Source: Caldisericia bacterium
GTDB lineage: Bacteria > Caldisericota > Caldisericia > UBA6126 > JAGPKI01
Reading direction: 5' to 3'
Length of the DNA: 14,549 nucleotides
Assembly (NCBI GenBank): GCA_018054005.1
Contig: JAGPKI010000009.1
Location: 1-14,549 of the forward strand
Part shown: piece after piece, positions 5,488 through 13,253 of the stretch
Layout of the letters: each line of letters begins with the position of its first letter
Numbering within the stretch: position 1 is the stretch's first letter
Notes under the pieces: generated by a model
The model's database searches: none
Told to the model about the DNA's origin: nothing
Seen by the model: the letters and a program-made list of their open reading frames with translations, nothing else
Position numbers and translations under genes: made by a program

Positions 5488-8127
5488 CTAAAATTTAGCA
5501 GGGTAAATGATTGTAATTGTTTGTGTTGGAGCCTCCCAGTTGACTTCGGCACCTAAATTCTCAGCTATAAATCTTAATGGTAGCATTGTGCGACCATTTG
5601 CTATAAAGGGAGTAACTTTAGCGTTCTCTGGATCAATTTGCACTTTTTTACCATTAACTATTGCCATATTGCTACCAATAGTAAGCTCTATATTTATATC
5701 TTTAAGTTCAATTACTACCTTCTTTGTTTTATCATTCCATGTGATATTGCCAGAAAGTGTTTCAATTAAACTTCTTATTGGTAAAAATGTTCTTCCTTCT
5801 TTTATAACGGGAGTTGTTCCTCTTCCTGGGTCTATTTCTCGAGTTTCTGAATCTACCTCCATTAATGGATTACCAATTCTTAAAACTATTTTTGTTACAG
5901 TGTAAAATTTATAAGCAATTGACCAGTTAGAATCGCCAAACTGAGTTGAAACTTTAATTCTCCAGAAATATGCTTTTCCTTTTTCGAGAACTCCTACTGG
6001 TGTTATAAACTGATTTCCAGTAATACCTGTTCTTTCAAAAACTATTTTCAAAAATGTTTGATCAATACTAATTTGTAAAGTGTAGGTATATGGTGCATCG
6101 CTTCCACCTACTTCAGACCAGGTTAGCGTTGGTTGGAGTGTTACAATTTTACTTTCGTTTTGTGGGCTCATGGGCACAGGTGTCCCTGGTAACCGTATGC
6201 TTTTAAAAGCGCCATTTCCATAAGTACCAGCATATAGCTTTAAATCTGATGGGTTATAACAAACTTCTCTTATGCTGATATTTTCAAGTCCTGCTCCATA
6301 AATATTCCAACTCTCCCCTTTATCGGTGCTTTCATATACACCAGCTTCTGTTGAAGCATATAAATTACCGGTTGATGGATTTATAAATATGTTATAAACA
6401 AAACTATTAGCTAAACCTTCACTTGATTGAGTCCATGATGCCCCAAAATCATTAGATTTATATATTCCACCACCGAATGAAGATGCATAAATGACATTTT
6501 TAGAAGACTGGTCAATTTTAATTGATAAAATATTTAGATTACCAAGCCCACTATTAGCTGGTAACCAAGAATCACCACCATCTCTTGATACGTAAACTCC
6601 AGAGCCATAAGAAGCAGCGAATATAACTTTAGGGTTTTCTCTACTTATCTCAATATCAACTATTTCTCCTAGTTTAATGTTTCCAACCTCTGATGCAAGA
6701 GAAAATACTCTTGCCCAGGATTCACCCTCATTAACGCTTCTAAATATTCCATCATCAGTTCCAGCGAAAATCTTTTTAGGTTCTTGTTGATCGAATGAAA
6801 TAGAATAAATGTATCTACTTAGTAGTGTTGGTGAAGAAAATTTTTCCCATGTATCACCATAATTAATTGACTTATATATACCACCATTATAAGTACCAGC
6901 AAGGATGAGATTTTTATCGTTACTTTCAATACATAAAATAAGAGGATTTGTGATTCCGCTGTTCTGTTGAGTCCAACTGTTTCCAAAGTCAATTGATTTA
7001 AATATTCCTGCTCCCCATGTAGCAGCAAGAAGCCTCTCACCTGAACCAAAACATTTAATGGACCTTATATGAATGTTATCCAGTCCTGTATTTACCTGCT
7101 GCCAAATACCACTACTATCTACATCTCTCAGTAAAAATATTCCTCCACCGTTTGTACCACAAATAAAACCTATGTTTTCAATGTATGTAATACACATAAT
7201 ATTTTCATTAAAAGGTCCAAAGCCAACTTTTTGCCAGGTATTGTTGCTCTCTGAAAAAACAAATAAGCCTCCATAAGTGGAAGCAAATATTTCATTGCTA
7301 TCCTTTTTTTGCAACATTGCACTTATGTATAAGTTTTCAAGCCCTTCACTTACAGATATAAAGCTTCTGCCACCGTTACTGGATTTCCAGACTCCTTTTG
7401 AAGAAGTGCCTCCATAAATTATTTGAGAATCTCTCGAATCTATTAGCATGGTTTGAAACTCGAACAGATTTTCAGCACCTCTAAGGTCTCTCCAGCTATT
7501 CCCAGAATCTTCTGACTTAAAGAAAAGTGTACCTCTACCAGAAATAAAAATAACATTACTATTATTCGGGTCTACTTCAATTGCCAAAACATCAATTGGT
7601 GTATTTAGTTCTGATTTTATCCAACTAAGCCCACCATCATTTGATATATATAGGCCTTTGTTTGTTCCAGCGAGAATAGTTATTTTTTTACTATTATCTC
7701 CAACAGCTACTTTCATTGTATTTACTGTTATTTCCTTTAAATCTTCTGTAGTTTTACTCCAATTTTCGCCTAAATCATCTGAAATAAATATAAAATCTTC
7801 AGTACCAGCAAATATTCTTCCATTTATGCTTAGAAGTGAATGGATATAAAGGTTTTTAAGACCATTATTTTTTGAATTCCAGGTTAAACCAGAGTCCTTT
7901 GAGACATAAATTCCACCTCTAATGGTGCCTGCATAAATAACATTTTTATAAGTTGAATCGACACAGATACTTGTTACGACTCCTCCATATAAACCATTTG
8001 ATACTTTTTGCCAGGCTATATTTTCTATGTTTTGGTCGCTAAAAACTATTCCTCCAATAGTTATATTAGTTAGGGTAAATATAATTAGCAAGCAAAATAT
8101 TTTAAAAATAGATTTTAAATTTTTCAT
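5488..8127 (-). CDS. Secreted beta-propeller (BNR/Asp-box) protein with FN3-like and copper-amine-oxidase-N domains
   Basis: An 879-residue exported protein. Residues 1-30 form a signal peptide (a KNLK basic start, then a hydrophobic core). Residues about 35-640 consist of repeats with the Asp-box pattern S-x-D-x-G-x-x-W (for example SKDSGLTW, SNDGGLSW, SEDSGNSW, SRDGGDSW, SNDFGASW, STDKGESW), at least eleven recognisable copies alternating with VIYAGT-like strands. This is the fold of sortilin/Vps10 and Ycf48-type propellers. A fibronectin-III-like domain follows (about 650-740, LTWSEVGGSDAPYTYTLQIS to YFWRIKV). The last 135 residues hold two units of the Cu_amine_oxidN1 family (GRTFLPIRSLIETL and GRTMLPLRFIAENLGAEVNW). 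That domain is common on cell-surface proteins of anaerobes and is no evidence of amine oxidase activity. A wall-associated binding role is likely; the ligand is unknown. AAGGAGAT precedes the ATG. It lies 43 bases after the cinA-like gene. Confidence 0.9.
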   Translation of the reverse strand: MKNLKSIFKIFCLLIIFTLTNITIGGIVFSDQNIENIAWQKVSNGLYGGVVTSICVDSTYKNVIYAGTIRGGIYVSKDSGLTWNSKNNGLKNLYIHSLLSINGRIFAGTEDFIFISDDLGENWSKTTEDLKEITVNTMKVAVGDNSKKITILAGTNKGLYISNDGGLSWIKSELNTPIDVLAIEVDPNNSNVIFISGRGTLFFKSEDSGNSWRDLRGAENLFEFQTMLIDSRDSQIIYGGTSSKGVWKSSNGGRSFISVSEGLENLYISAMLQKKDSNEIFASTYGGLFVFSESNNTWQKVGFGPFNENIMCITYIENIGFICGTNGGGIFLLRDVDSSGIWQQVNTGLDNIHIRSIKCFGSGERLLAATWGAGIFKSIDFGNSWTQQNSGITNPLILCIESNDKNLILAGTYNGGIYKSINYGDTWEKFSSPTLLSRYIYSISFDQQEPKKIFAGTDDGIFRSVNEGESWARVFSLASEVGNIKLGEIVDIEISRENPKVIFAASYGSGVYVSRDGGDSWLPANSGLGNLNILSIKIDQSSKNVIYASSFGGGIYKSNDFGASWTQSSEGLANSFVYNIFINPSTGNLYASTEAGVYESTDKGESWNIYGAGLENISIREVCYNPSDLKLYAGTYGNGAFKSIRLPGTPVPMSPQNESKIVTLQPTLTWSEVGGSDAPYTYTLQISIDQTFLKIVFERTGITGNQFITPVGVLEKGKAYFWRIKVSTQFGDSNWSIAYKFYTVTKIVLRIGNPLMEVDSETREIDPGRGTTPVIKEGRTFLPIRSLIETLSGNITWNDKTKKVVIELKDINIELTIGSNMAIVNGKKVQIDPENAKVTPFIANGRTMLPLRFIAENLGAEVNWEAPTQTITIIYPAKF

Positions 8128-8170
8128 ATTTTATCTCCTTTAATTATTTGACCTCATTATTTTATTATAT

Positions 8171-8971
8171 CTATCTGATAATATTAGTATCAGAATTAAA
8201 TATTTTGGCAACTTCCTCAATTTTTCTTTGAACCTCTTCTTTAACTCCAACACCAAAAATAACAATTTCTACTCTAAATAAATTTTTTTCTTTGCCAGGT
8301 TTGGATTTAATATAGAGATCCTTATATAGAGCGCGCACATCTTTAAGCTTTTTAGCAATTAAAGATTCATCTTTAATATTGAGGAAGAAGCTTTTTTTAA
8401 TTTTTTTTAATTTTTGATGAAATAATTCTTTAACGAATGGCTTAAAAGAATTCTTTAATATGTATTTAAGCTCAGCTGGTACTCCAGGAAGAGAGAGTAT
8501 ATATTTATTTGAATGTTTAATTAATACACCAGGTGCAGCACCTATTGCGTTATAAAGTGGAATACTACCCACTGGCAAGTAGCTCATTTTCTCTCTTTCG
8601 GGAGTTAACTCTTTTATTTGTGTTTTACCTTCGTTGAATAGGTTAATGTAACTTTCTTTAACCATTTCCAATGCATTGCCATCTTCAAAAAGTGGTAGCG
8701 ATAATCCTTTAGAAATTCCCTCTAAGGTTATGTCATCATCGGTAGGTCCGAGACCTCCCGAGCAGACAATTAATTTTGCTCCTCTTTTAAAGGTTTCTCT
8801 TATTTCATTTGAAATAATGGTTACATCATCCTGGATGCAGGAAACTCTTTCAATTCTACCGCCCAAGTTTGTAAAATAATCTATTAGGAAATGCGAGTTA
8901 GTCTCTTTTACAAATCCACTTAATATTTCATTTCCAATGATTATTATCTCACAGCTGACTCGATCATTCAT
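8171..8971 (-). CDS. CinA N-terminal-type (MoaB/Mog fold) pyrophosphatase-family protein
   Basis: The 266-residue protein matches the COG1058 part of CinA: CEIIIIGNEILSGFVKETNSHFL at the N-terminus, the nucleotide-binding loop SGGLGPTDDD at 71-80, NAIGAAPG near 143, and SLPGVPAEL near 160. Enzymes of this family hydrolyse ADP-ribose, and some hydrolyse CoA or FAD. Full CinA carries in addition a C-terminal nicotinamide-nucleotide deamidase (PncC) domain, which is absent here, so recycling of NMN is not predicted from this gene alone. Its ATG lies inside the end of the upstream fusion gene (8-base overlap) and has no good ribosome binding site of its own, so translation is probably coupled to that gene. 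The link with a protein built on an FAD/NAD fold may be functional or accidental. Confidence 0.88.
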   Translation of the reverse strand: MNDRVSCEIIIIGNEILSGFVKETNSHFLIDYFTNLGGRIERVSCIQDDVTIISNEIRETFKRGAKLIVCSGGLGPTDDDITLEGISKGLSLPLFEDGNALEMVKESYINLFNEGKTQIKELTPEREKMSYLPVGSIPLYNAIGAAPGVLIKHSNKYILSLPGVPAELKYILKNSFKPFVKELFHQKLKKIKKSFFLNIKDESLIAKKLKDVRALYKDLYIKSKPGKEKNLFRVEIVIFGVGVKEEVQRKIEEVAKIFNSDTNIIR

Positions 8972-10949
8972 AAAGCAGATTCAAATAATTGTTAAGCTTA
9001 TTATTATCAGAAATTATTTTAAAGCCGAAATTTTCTTTTAATGTGAGAGCATCCAAAATTGCATCATGTTTTATTATGCCCTGAAGATAAATATTAACTG
9101 GTAAATTGCTATTTTTTAAATTGTCGCAAAGCTCATATATTCGATAGAAACTTCCAATTCCAAATACTTTTAAAGAAGATGAGTAGCTATAAGCAGCTCC
9201 GAGATAGCCAAGATTCGCTAAATTCATAAGACTGCATCCTGAAGCAAATATTGCGTAATCGTTTGATAAAAAATCTTTTATACCATCAATAAATTTCTCA
9301 CCAAAGCATGAGCCACTGCAACCGGGTATTATGACATATCCTTTAACGTTTAATTTACTTAAATTTTTATCTGGTAGACCAATGTAAGCTTTACTTTTTG
9401 ATAGGGACACATGGTTATCATTTCTGCTTCTGATATTTAATGAACTTAGGAAAGAGAAGGCATCTTTAGTGCTTCTGCATTTTGAGAGTAGTGGTATTTC
9501 TAACTCACTAACTTTTTTTAAAAATCCTGGCATAGTACAACCTTCATCGATAATTACTCCATCTAATAATCCAGTTAAAGTCGCAAATTCTTCATCCAAA
9601 ACGCTACCTAATATTGGGAATCCAAATTTTACCGCAGTTTCTATGCCTCCACACCCCATACTGACTAGGTTAAAACTATTATTTTCCTTTACATATTTAA
9701 AAAATTTGTCATCAATGGACACTCTATTGCTTATGTAAAGGACATTGATTTTATTCTCATCAAATGAACCAAAGTTAGAGTCAACGTTAGTAGCATTTAA
9801 ATCTCCATTTCTAAGAAATAAATATTTAAGTAGCTCTTTATTTTGCTTAATTAAGACTTTAGAAATGTTTTTTAGTTCACCAATTTGTAAAGTCTGCAAT
9901 ACATTACTGACTTTTAAAATTGATGAGTCAATTTTGAGTTTTTTTGAAAAAAGTCCGTATCTATAGATAAGAGTTTTATAGGTCTTTTCAACAAATTCAC
10001 GAATGCAAATCTCTTCATTATTAAGCCCGCAAAGGTGAAAATCATTTTTGCAATTACTTAATTCACATAAATTACAGATTTCTTCTGCCATAAAACCTGC
10101 TATATTACTCTCTATGAAGCTTGTTATTATAGTATTTTCTTTTGCATCTTTAACATTTTGAATCATACAAACCTGAGAATTGTAATAATCACAACTATTA
10201 GTTTCATTTGTTATGAAATTACATTCTGGAATAATTTTAAGTTTTGCGGGACAGGTATAAAGAAGAGGCGGCTTTAACCTTGAGAGTAAATTTTGGTAAT
10301 TTGATGAATTTTCATATGAATCTATATAATAGATATTGAGAAGCTCGAGTTTATCAAGATTTAAACCAGTCTCAATTAGGCATTTTGGTTTCATTCTAAG
10401 ATAGGAATTTACGATTAACGCATCAGTAAGAACAAGTCTATTATCAGAAAGAACAACTGATGTGATCTTACCGTCAAAACATTTAATTTCCTTAAGGTCT
10501 TTAGGGTCTATTATTTCAAAGGTTTTACCGTAATCACAAAGTTTTTTATTAAGCTCTTCATCATTCATACCTACTACTAATATGTATCTTGATGATGATA
10601 TTATTTCTTTAAGGTTATTGATAGATTCTCTATTGTAAATGGGATAAATTCCAGAAATATTCTCGCTAACAGTAAACGGTAGAGAAACTTCGGGAGTTAA
10701 AATTAGGAAATCGTAAGCAATAACACCGCTATTAGATAATTGCACCTCTTTTTTGTAGGGATCTATCTTTATAACTTTACCATAAATAGTTGGATAATTT
10801 GAGTGAATCAAAAAATCGTATATGTCAAAAACATATTCTCCATTAATAATAATGGTTATGTTTATTTTATTATTTAAATTTGAAATTTCTTTACTGATAT
10901 TGTATAAACCTGTGTCATTACCAATAATAAGAACATCTTTCTTATGCAT
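8964..10949 (-). CDS. Fusion of a degenerate FAD/NAD oxidoreductase with a shortened CODH (CooS)-like domain
   Basis: About 661 residues. Residues 1-215 follow the plan of pyridine-nucleotide-disulfide oxidoreductases (VLIIGNDTG start, IAYDFLILTP, a second Rossmann start YILVVGMN near 123, DALIVNSYLRMKP, then NIYYIDSY), but both glycine motifs are eroded. A cysteine-rich link follows. Residues 292-307 read C-x2-C-x4-C-x6-CG, a compact version of the B-cluster motif of anaerobic CO dehydrogenases. Residues 400-635 match the CODH catalytic domain: SMGCGGIETAVKFGFPILG (Cys433), DEGCTMP (Cys471), VIIPGCSGSC (Cys544, Cys548) and FASGCSLMNLANLG (Cys572). The last cluster cysteine motif (MGSCVDN in CooS) reads QGIIKHD, the C-cluster histidine motif reads YISN, and the C-terminal segment is missing. 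CO oxidation is therefore doubtful; electron transfer or a redox-protective role is possible. A GTG at 10952 is an alternative start; the ATG at 10949 is chosen. The gene starts a block of same-strand genes. Confidence 0.78.
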   Translation of the reverse strand: MHKKDVLIIGNDTGLYNISKEISNLNNKINITIIINGEYVFDIYDFLIHSNYPTIYGKVIKIDPYKKEVQLSNSGVIAYDFLILTPEVSLPFTVSENISGIYPIYNRESINNLKEIISSSRYILVVGMNDEELNKKLCDYGKTFEIIDPKDLKEIKCFDGKITSVVLSDNRLVLTDALIVNSYLRMKPKCLIETGLNLDKLELLNIYYIDSYENSSNYQNLLSRLKPPLLYTCPAKLKIIPECNFITNETNSCDYYNSQVCMIQNVKDAKENTIITSFIESNIAGFMAEEICNLCELSNCKNDFHLCGLNNEEICIREFVEKTYKTLIYRYGLFSKKLKIDSSILKVSNVLQTLQIGELKNISKVLIKQNKELLKYLFLRNGDLNATNVDSNFGSFDENKINVLYISNRVSIDDKFFKYVKENNSFNLVSMGCGGIETAVKFGFPILGSVLDEEFATLTGLLDGVIIDEGCTMPGFLKKVSELEIPLLSKCRSTKDAFSFLSSLNIRSRNDNHVSLSKSKAYIGLPDKNLSKLNVKGYVIIPGCSGSCFGEKFIDGIKDFLSNDYAIFASGCSLMNLANLGYLGAAYSYSSSLKVFGIGSFYRIYELCDNLKNSNLPVNIYLQGIIKHDAILDALTLKENFGFKIISDNNKLNNYLNLLYE

Positions 10950-10961
10950 CACACTATTAAA

Positions 10962-10970
10962 ATTATATCA
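10962..10970 (-). promoter_or_regulatory. Extended -10 promoter of the oxidoreductase/CODH-like fusion gene
   Basis: The minus strand reads TGATATAAT at 10970-10962, a perfect extended -10 box. The expected start point (about 10955) lies only some six bases before the ATG at 10949 and overlaps the possible GTG start at 10952, so the transcript would have almost no leader. There is no Shine-Dalgarno sequence. At the proper distance the -35 region is poor (TTAATG), as is often so with extended -10 promoters. Confidence 0.5.
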
Positions 10971-11144
10971 TAAAATATAGAAAACATTAATTTTTGGATT
11001 TTCCTTAAAAACAAGTATTTGTGAAAAATAATCTATTAACAAGAAATTTAAAAAATCTCTATATCTGTCATTGTGTGAAGTTATAAATAAAGTGCTACAA
11101 ATCTTTAATCATAAGTTAATTTAGCAAAATCTTATTAAGCAACT
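10971..11144. other. Gap without a recognisable gene
   Basis: Very A+T-rich stretch between the promoter of the fusion gene and the transposase remnant. I see no open frame with coding character, no RNA gene and no clear repeat. Some of it may be the worn 5' flank of the inserted element. Confidence 0.5.
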
Positions 11145-11759
11145 ATGAAAAAAGGAAAAAATTATCCTCCGAAAATAAAACTCCAAAATATAAAATTATG
11201 ATTGTTAAAGAAATTAGATTGTTTGGTTATATAAGTGGCGTAAGAAAAGGATTAAAGATATTATTTTCATGCTTGTGTTGTGGCAGAAATACAAAGAGAT
11301 GTTAGAGTGGATATTAGAAAACTCATCTAAAAGTTTGAGCTACTGATTAATAGATGGTTTAGAGAAAAAGAAAATCCCAAGATTTCTTTTATTAAATCCT
11401 AATATAAAGTATTAAAAGAAGAAGATATTGTAGCAAAATATACAAAGCTAAATCCAGGGTTGGCTATAAGAAATTAACTTACCTTTTAATTAGATCAGAG
11501 TATTGTATACTTAACTCCGCTACAAGTTAACGAAATCCTTACAAAATATAAATTATAAAATTACTTAAACTTAATTAATGAGCAGGGTAATGTTAAAGGG
11601 AAGCAGAAAAAGAATATAGAGAGAAACCAACTAAAGTAAAATGAGCATACGAATAACAGAGAGGTAGTATATAATTAAAAATAAACCCCTGATTTTATAA
11701 AAGACAAATATTGGTTAATTTGCGAAGTTGGGTTTAATAGATTTGTTTGCCATCATTAG
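11145..11759 (+). pseudogene. Decayed, 3'-truncated DDE (IS3/IS481-like) transposase
   Basis: The frame of the ATG at 11145 begins MKKGKNYPPKIKLQ, like the helix-turn-helix start of IS3/IS481-type transposases (YPPEFKLQ). The homology then passes to another frame (MIVKEIRLFGYISGVRKGLKI, like VKEALEFGNISAVARKYG) and returns to the first frame from about 11260 to the end. There the text reads as worn protein interrupted by about eight stops, all TAA: VRVDIRKLI*KFELLINRW, KEEDIVAKYTKLNPGLAIRN, SIVYLTPLQVNEILTKYKL, then PDFIKDKYWLICEVGFNRFV. The last stretch resembles the first strands of the integrase catalytic core (KYYLI-VLDGYSRF). The rest of the core, including the later catalytic acids, is missing: the remnant ends where the tail of the Lit-like gene on the other strand begins (3-base overlap). 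No terminal inverted repeats were found. Family assignment is tentative; that this is a dead gene is clear. Confidence 0.6.
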
Positions 11760-12391
11760 GAAAAAGGGTGATTAACTCTTGAAGAGATGATATAACCAAC
11801 AAAAAGTTCAATAATTGATAGCCCAATAACTAAAACGAAATTATTCAAGAAAAAACTTTCTGGAAAAATATTTATTAATAGGTCTGATTTGGGATCTAAA
11901 AGCCATAGATCATTATTAAAACTTATCAAATGGAAAAGAATGAATGATTTGTCAAAGGTAAACGCAACTATTAATCCAAAAATAATTACAATAAGGCAAC
12001 CATATAGGAAAAACTTAGCTATACTCTTTTTCTTTTTAAAAAAATATATCGATAAAAGAATAACAAGAATTAAACTCACCAAGCAGACTATCCTAACAAT
12101 TTTAAAAATCTTCGAAACATCTTTAAGATGCAAAATTTCCTTACTCGAAAAGAAGTTACTAATATTCTCTCCAACTTTTGTATTTTCAGAAACACCAAAA
12201 TTTATAGTTCTCCACAAATAATCAGTGATTATTTCTTTATCATTATTCGTAAGCTGCTCTTCACGCAAACTCTCAACTTGCTTTGAATAAACAGATTTTG
12301 TAATGGCAATGATTGAAACATTGTTTGTCAAAAAAAATACTACTAAACTCAAAGTCATTAAAATTGATAGAAAAATAAATCGTAGTTTCAT
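11756..12391 (-). CDS. Lit-like (DUF1461 / TIGR01906) integral membrane protein
   Basis: A 211-residue protein with about four membrane segments (roughly 5-22, 98-117, 126-146 and 185-207). It matches the DUF1461/TIGR01906 family by FFSSKEILHLKDVSKIF and by FDKSFILFHLISFNNDLWLLDPKSDLLINIFPESFF. Some members of this family are Lit, the lipoprotein intramolecular transacylase, which moves an acyl chain within the N-terminal cysteine of lipoproteins to make the lyso form. The two conserved histidines tied to Lit activity appear as His88 (LHLKD) and His154 (FHLISF) on the outer side. Whether this protein does the same reaction is inferred. The ATG is one base after the stop of the YihY gene, so translation is coupled, as last gene of a three-gene operon. 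Confidence 0.75.
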   Translation of the reverse strand: MKLRFIFLSILMTLSLVVFFLTNNVSIIAITKSVYSKQVESLREEQLTNNDKEIITDYLWRTINFGVSENTKVGENISNFFSSKEILHLKDVSKIFKIVRIVCLVSLILVILLSIYFFKKKKSIAKFFLYGCLIVIIFGLIVAFTFDKSFILFHLISFNNDLWLLDPKSDLLINIFPESFFLNNFVLVIGLSIIELFVGYIISSRVNHPFS

Positions 12392-12392
12392 A

Positions 12393-13253
12393 TTAGACTC
12401 TTTTTTTATACATAGAGTGGTGAATTTTAGTTAATTCACAACCATAAAGCATCATAATCATCGTGTAGTCAAGCCATGTTATAAGGATAATTACCGTAAA
12501 GAGAGAACCATAAACAACATTCACAAATGGATAATAGGTCAGATAAAGCTTATAAAAGAAACGAGCAATAAAAAATGCTAATGTAGTAAATGTACCACCT
12601 AAAAGGGCTGATTTATTATTAACTTTTGTAACTGGAATAAACTTATTAAATAAAAAGAAAACAAACAATGCAAATATTAGATTTATAATGTAAAGAATTG
12701 TATTGTATATTGCAGGGAGAGGCTTTATGCCAATAAACTTTATAAAATTTGATGAATAAAAAAAATATTCTAAAGCATTTGTCAGAAACAATGTAAATAG
12801 AGTAAATATCATAAGAAGCACCATAAGAAATACACCTAGAAATTTACTCCTTAAAAAACTTCTTCTTTTTTTAATCCTCCAGATTGAGTTATAAACAGAC
12901 TCTAAAACACCAAAGAAAATCAGTAATATCCAGATCAGTGTTATAAAACTGATGATTGTTGTTATTCCGCCATTATTTATAGTATTTTCTAATAACCTTC
13001 TTGCAATTTCTGATCCAGCGGGAGTAAAGCTTTCGGTTAAATGAACTACATATTCCAAAGCTTTTTTATTAGAATTCAAAATAAAACTTAAAGCAGATAG
13101 TAATAAAAGAATTAAAGGAAAAGCTGAAAGTATTCCAAAATAAGATAATGATGCAGACATAAGTAAACAATTATCTTTAAAAAAATTTTTTGTCGTTTTT
13201 AAAAATACTTCCTTTACAATGTTCCAGTCTATTTTATTTTTGTTCGAAGCCAT
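12393..13253 (-). CDS. YihY/BrkB-family membrane protein
   Basis: The 286-residue protein carries the YihY/UPF0761 pattern: an N-terminal cytoplasmic part, then about six membrane segments, with LLMSASLSYFGILSAFPLILLLLSAL at the first, IWILLIFFGVLESVYNSIWRIKKRRSFLRSK in the middle loop, and YGSLFTVIILITWLDYTMIMMLYGCEL at the end. The molecular role of the family is not settled; older names as ribonuclease BN are wrong. A TTG at 13265 would add four residues; the ATG at 13253 is preferred though neither has a strong ribosome binding site. The start lies inside the end of the DUF362 gene (25-base overlap), so it is probably translated by coupling. Confidence 0.9.
   Translation of the reverse strand: MASNKNKIDWNIVKEVFLKTTKNFFKDNCLLMSASLSYFGILSAFPLILLLLSALSFILNSNKKALEYVVHLTESFTPAGSEIARRLLENTINNGGITTIISFITLIWILLIFFGVLESVYNSIWRIKKRRSFLRSKFLGVFLMVLLMIFTLFTLFLTNALEYFFYSSNFIKFIGIKPLPAIYNTILYIINLIFALFVFFLFNKFIPVTKVNNKSALLGGTFTTLAFFIARFFYKLYLTYYPFVNVVYGSLFTVIILITWLDYTMIMMLYGCELTKIHHSMYKKRV

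Noticed and set aside
5488..5515. Rho-independent terminator after the propeller gene
   Set aside because: Only a five-base A/T stem (CTAAA/TTTAG) is present, too weak for a terminator.
5507..5905. 132-codon open frame on the + strand
   Set aside because: Antisense to the conserved copper-amine-oxidase-N domain of the propeller gene; no independent coding sign.
9469..9966. Two short + strand open frames
   Set aside because: Both lie antisense inside the CODH-like region whose cysteine motifs support the minus strand.
11260..11759. Recoded gene (stop-codon read-through) instead of a pseudogene
   Set aside because: The in-frame stops are all TAA, about eight in number, with an additional frameshift and a missing 3' half; TAA is neither a selenocysteine nor a pyrrolysine codon.
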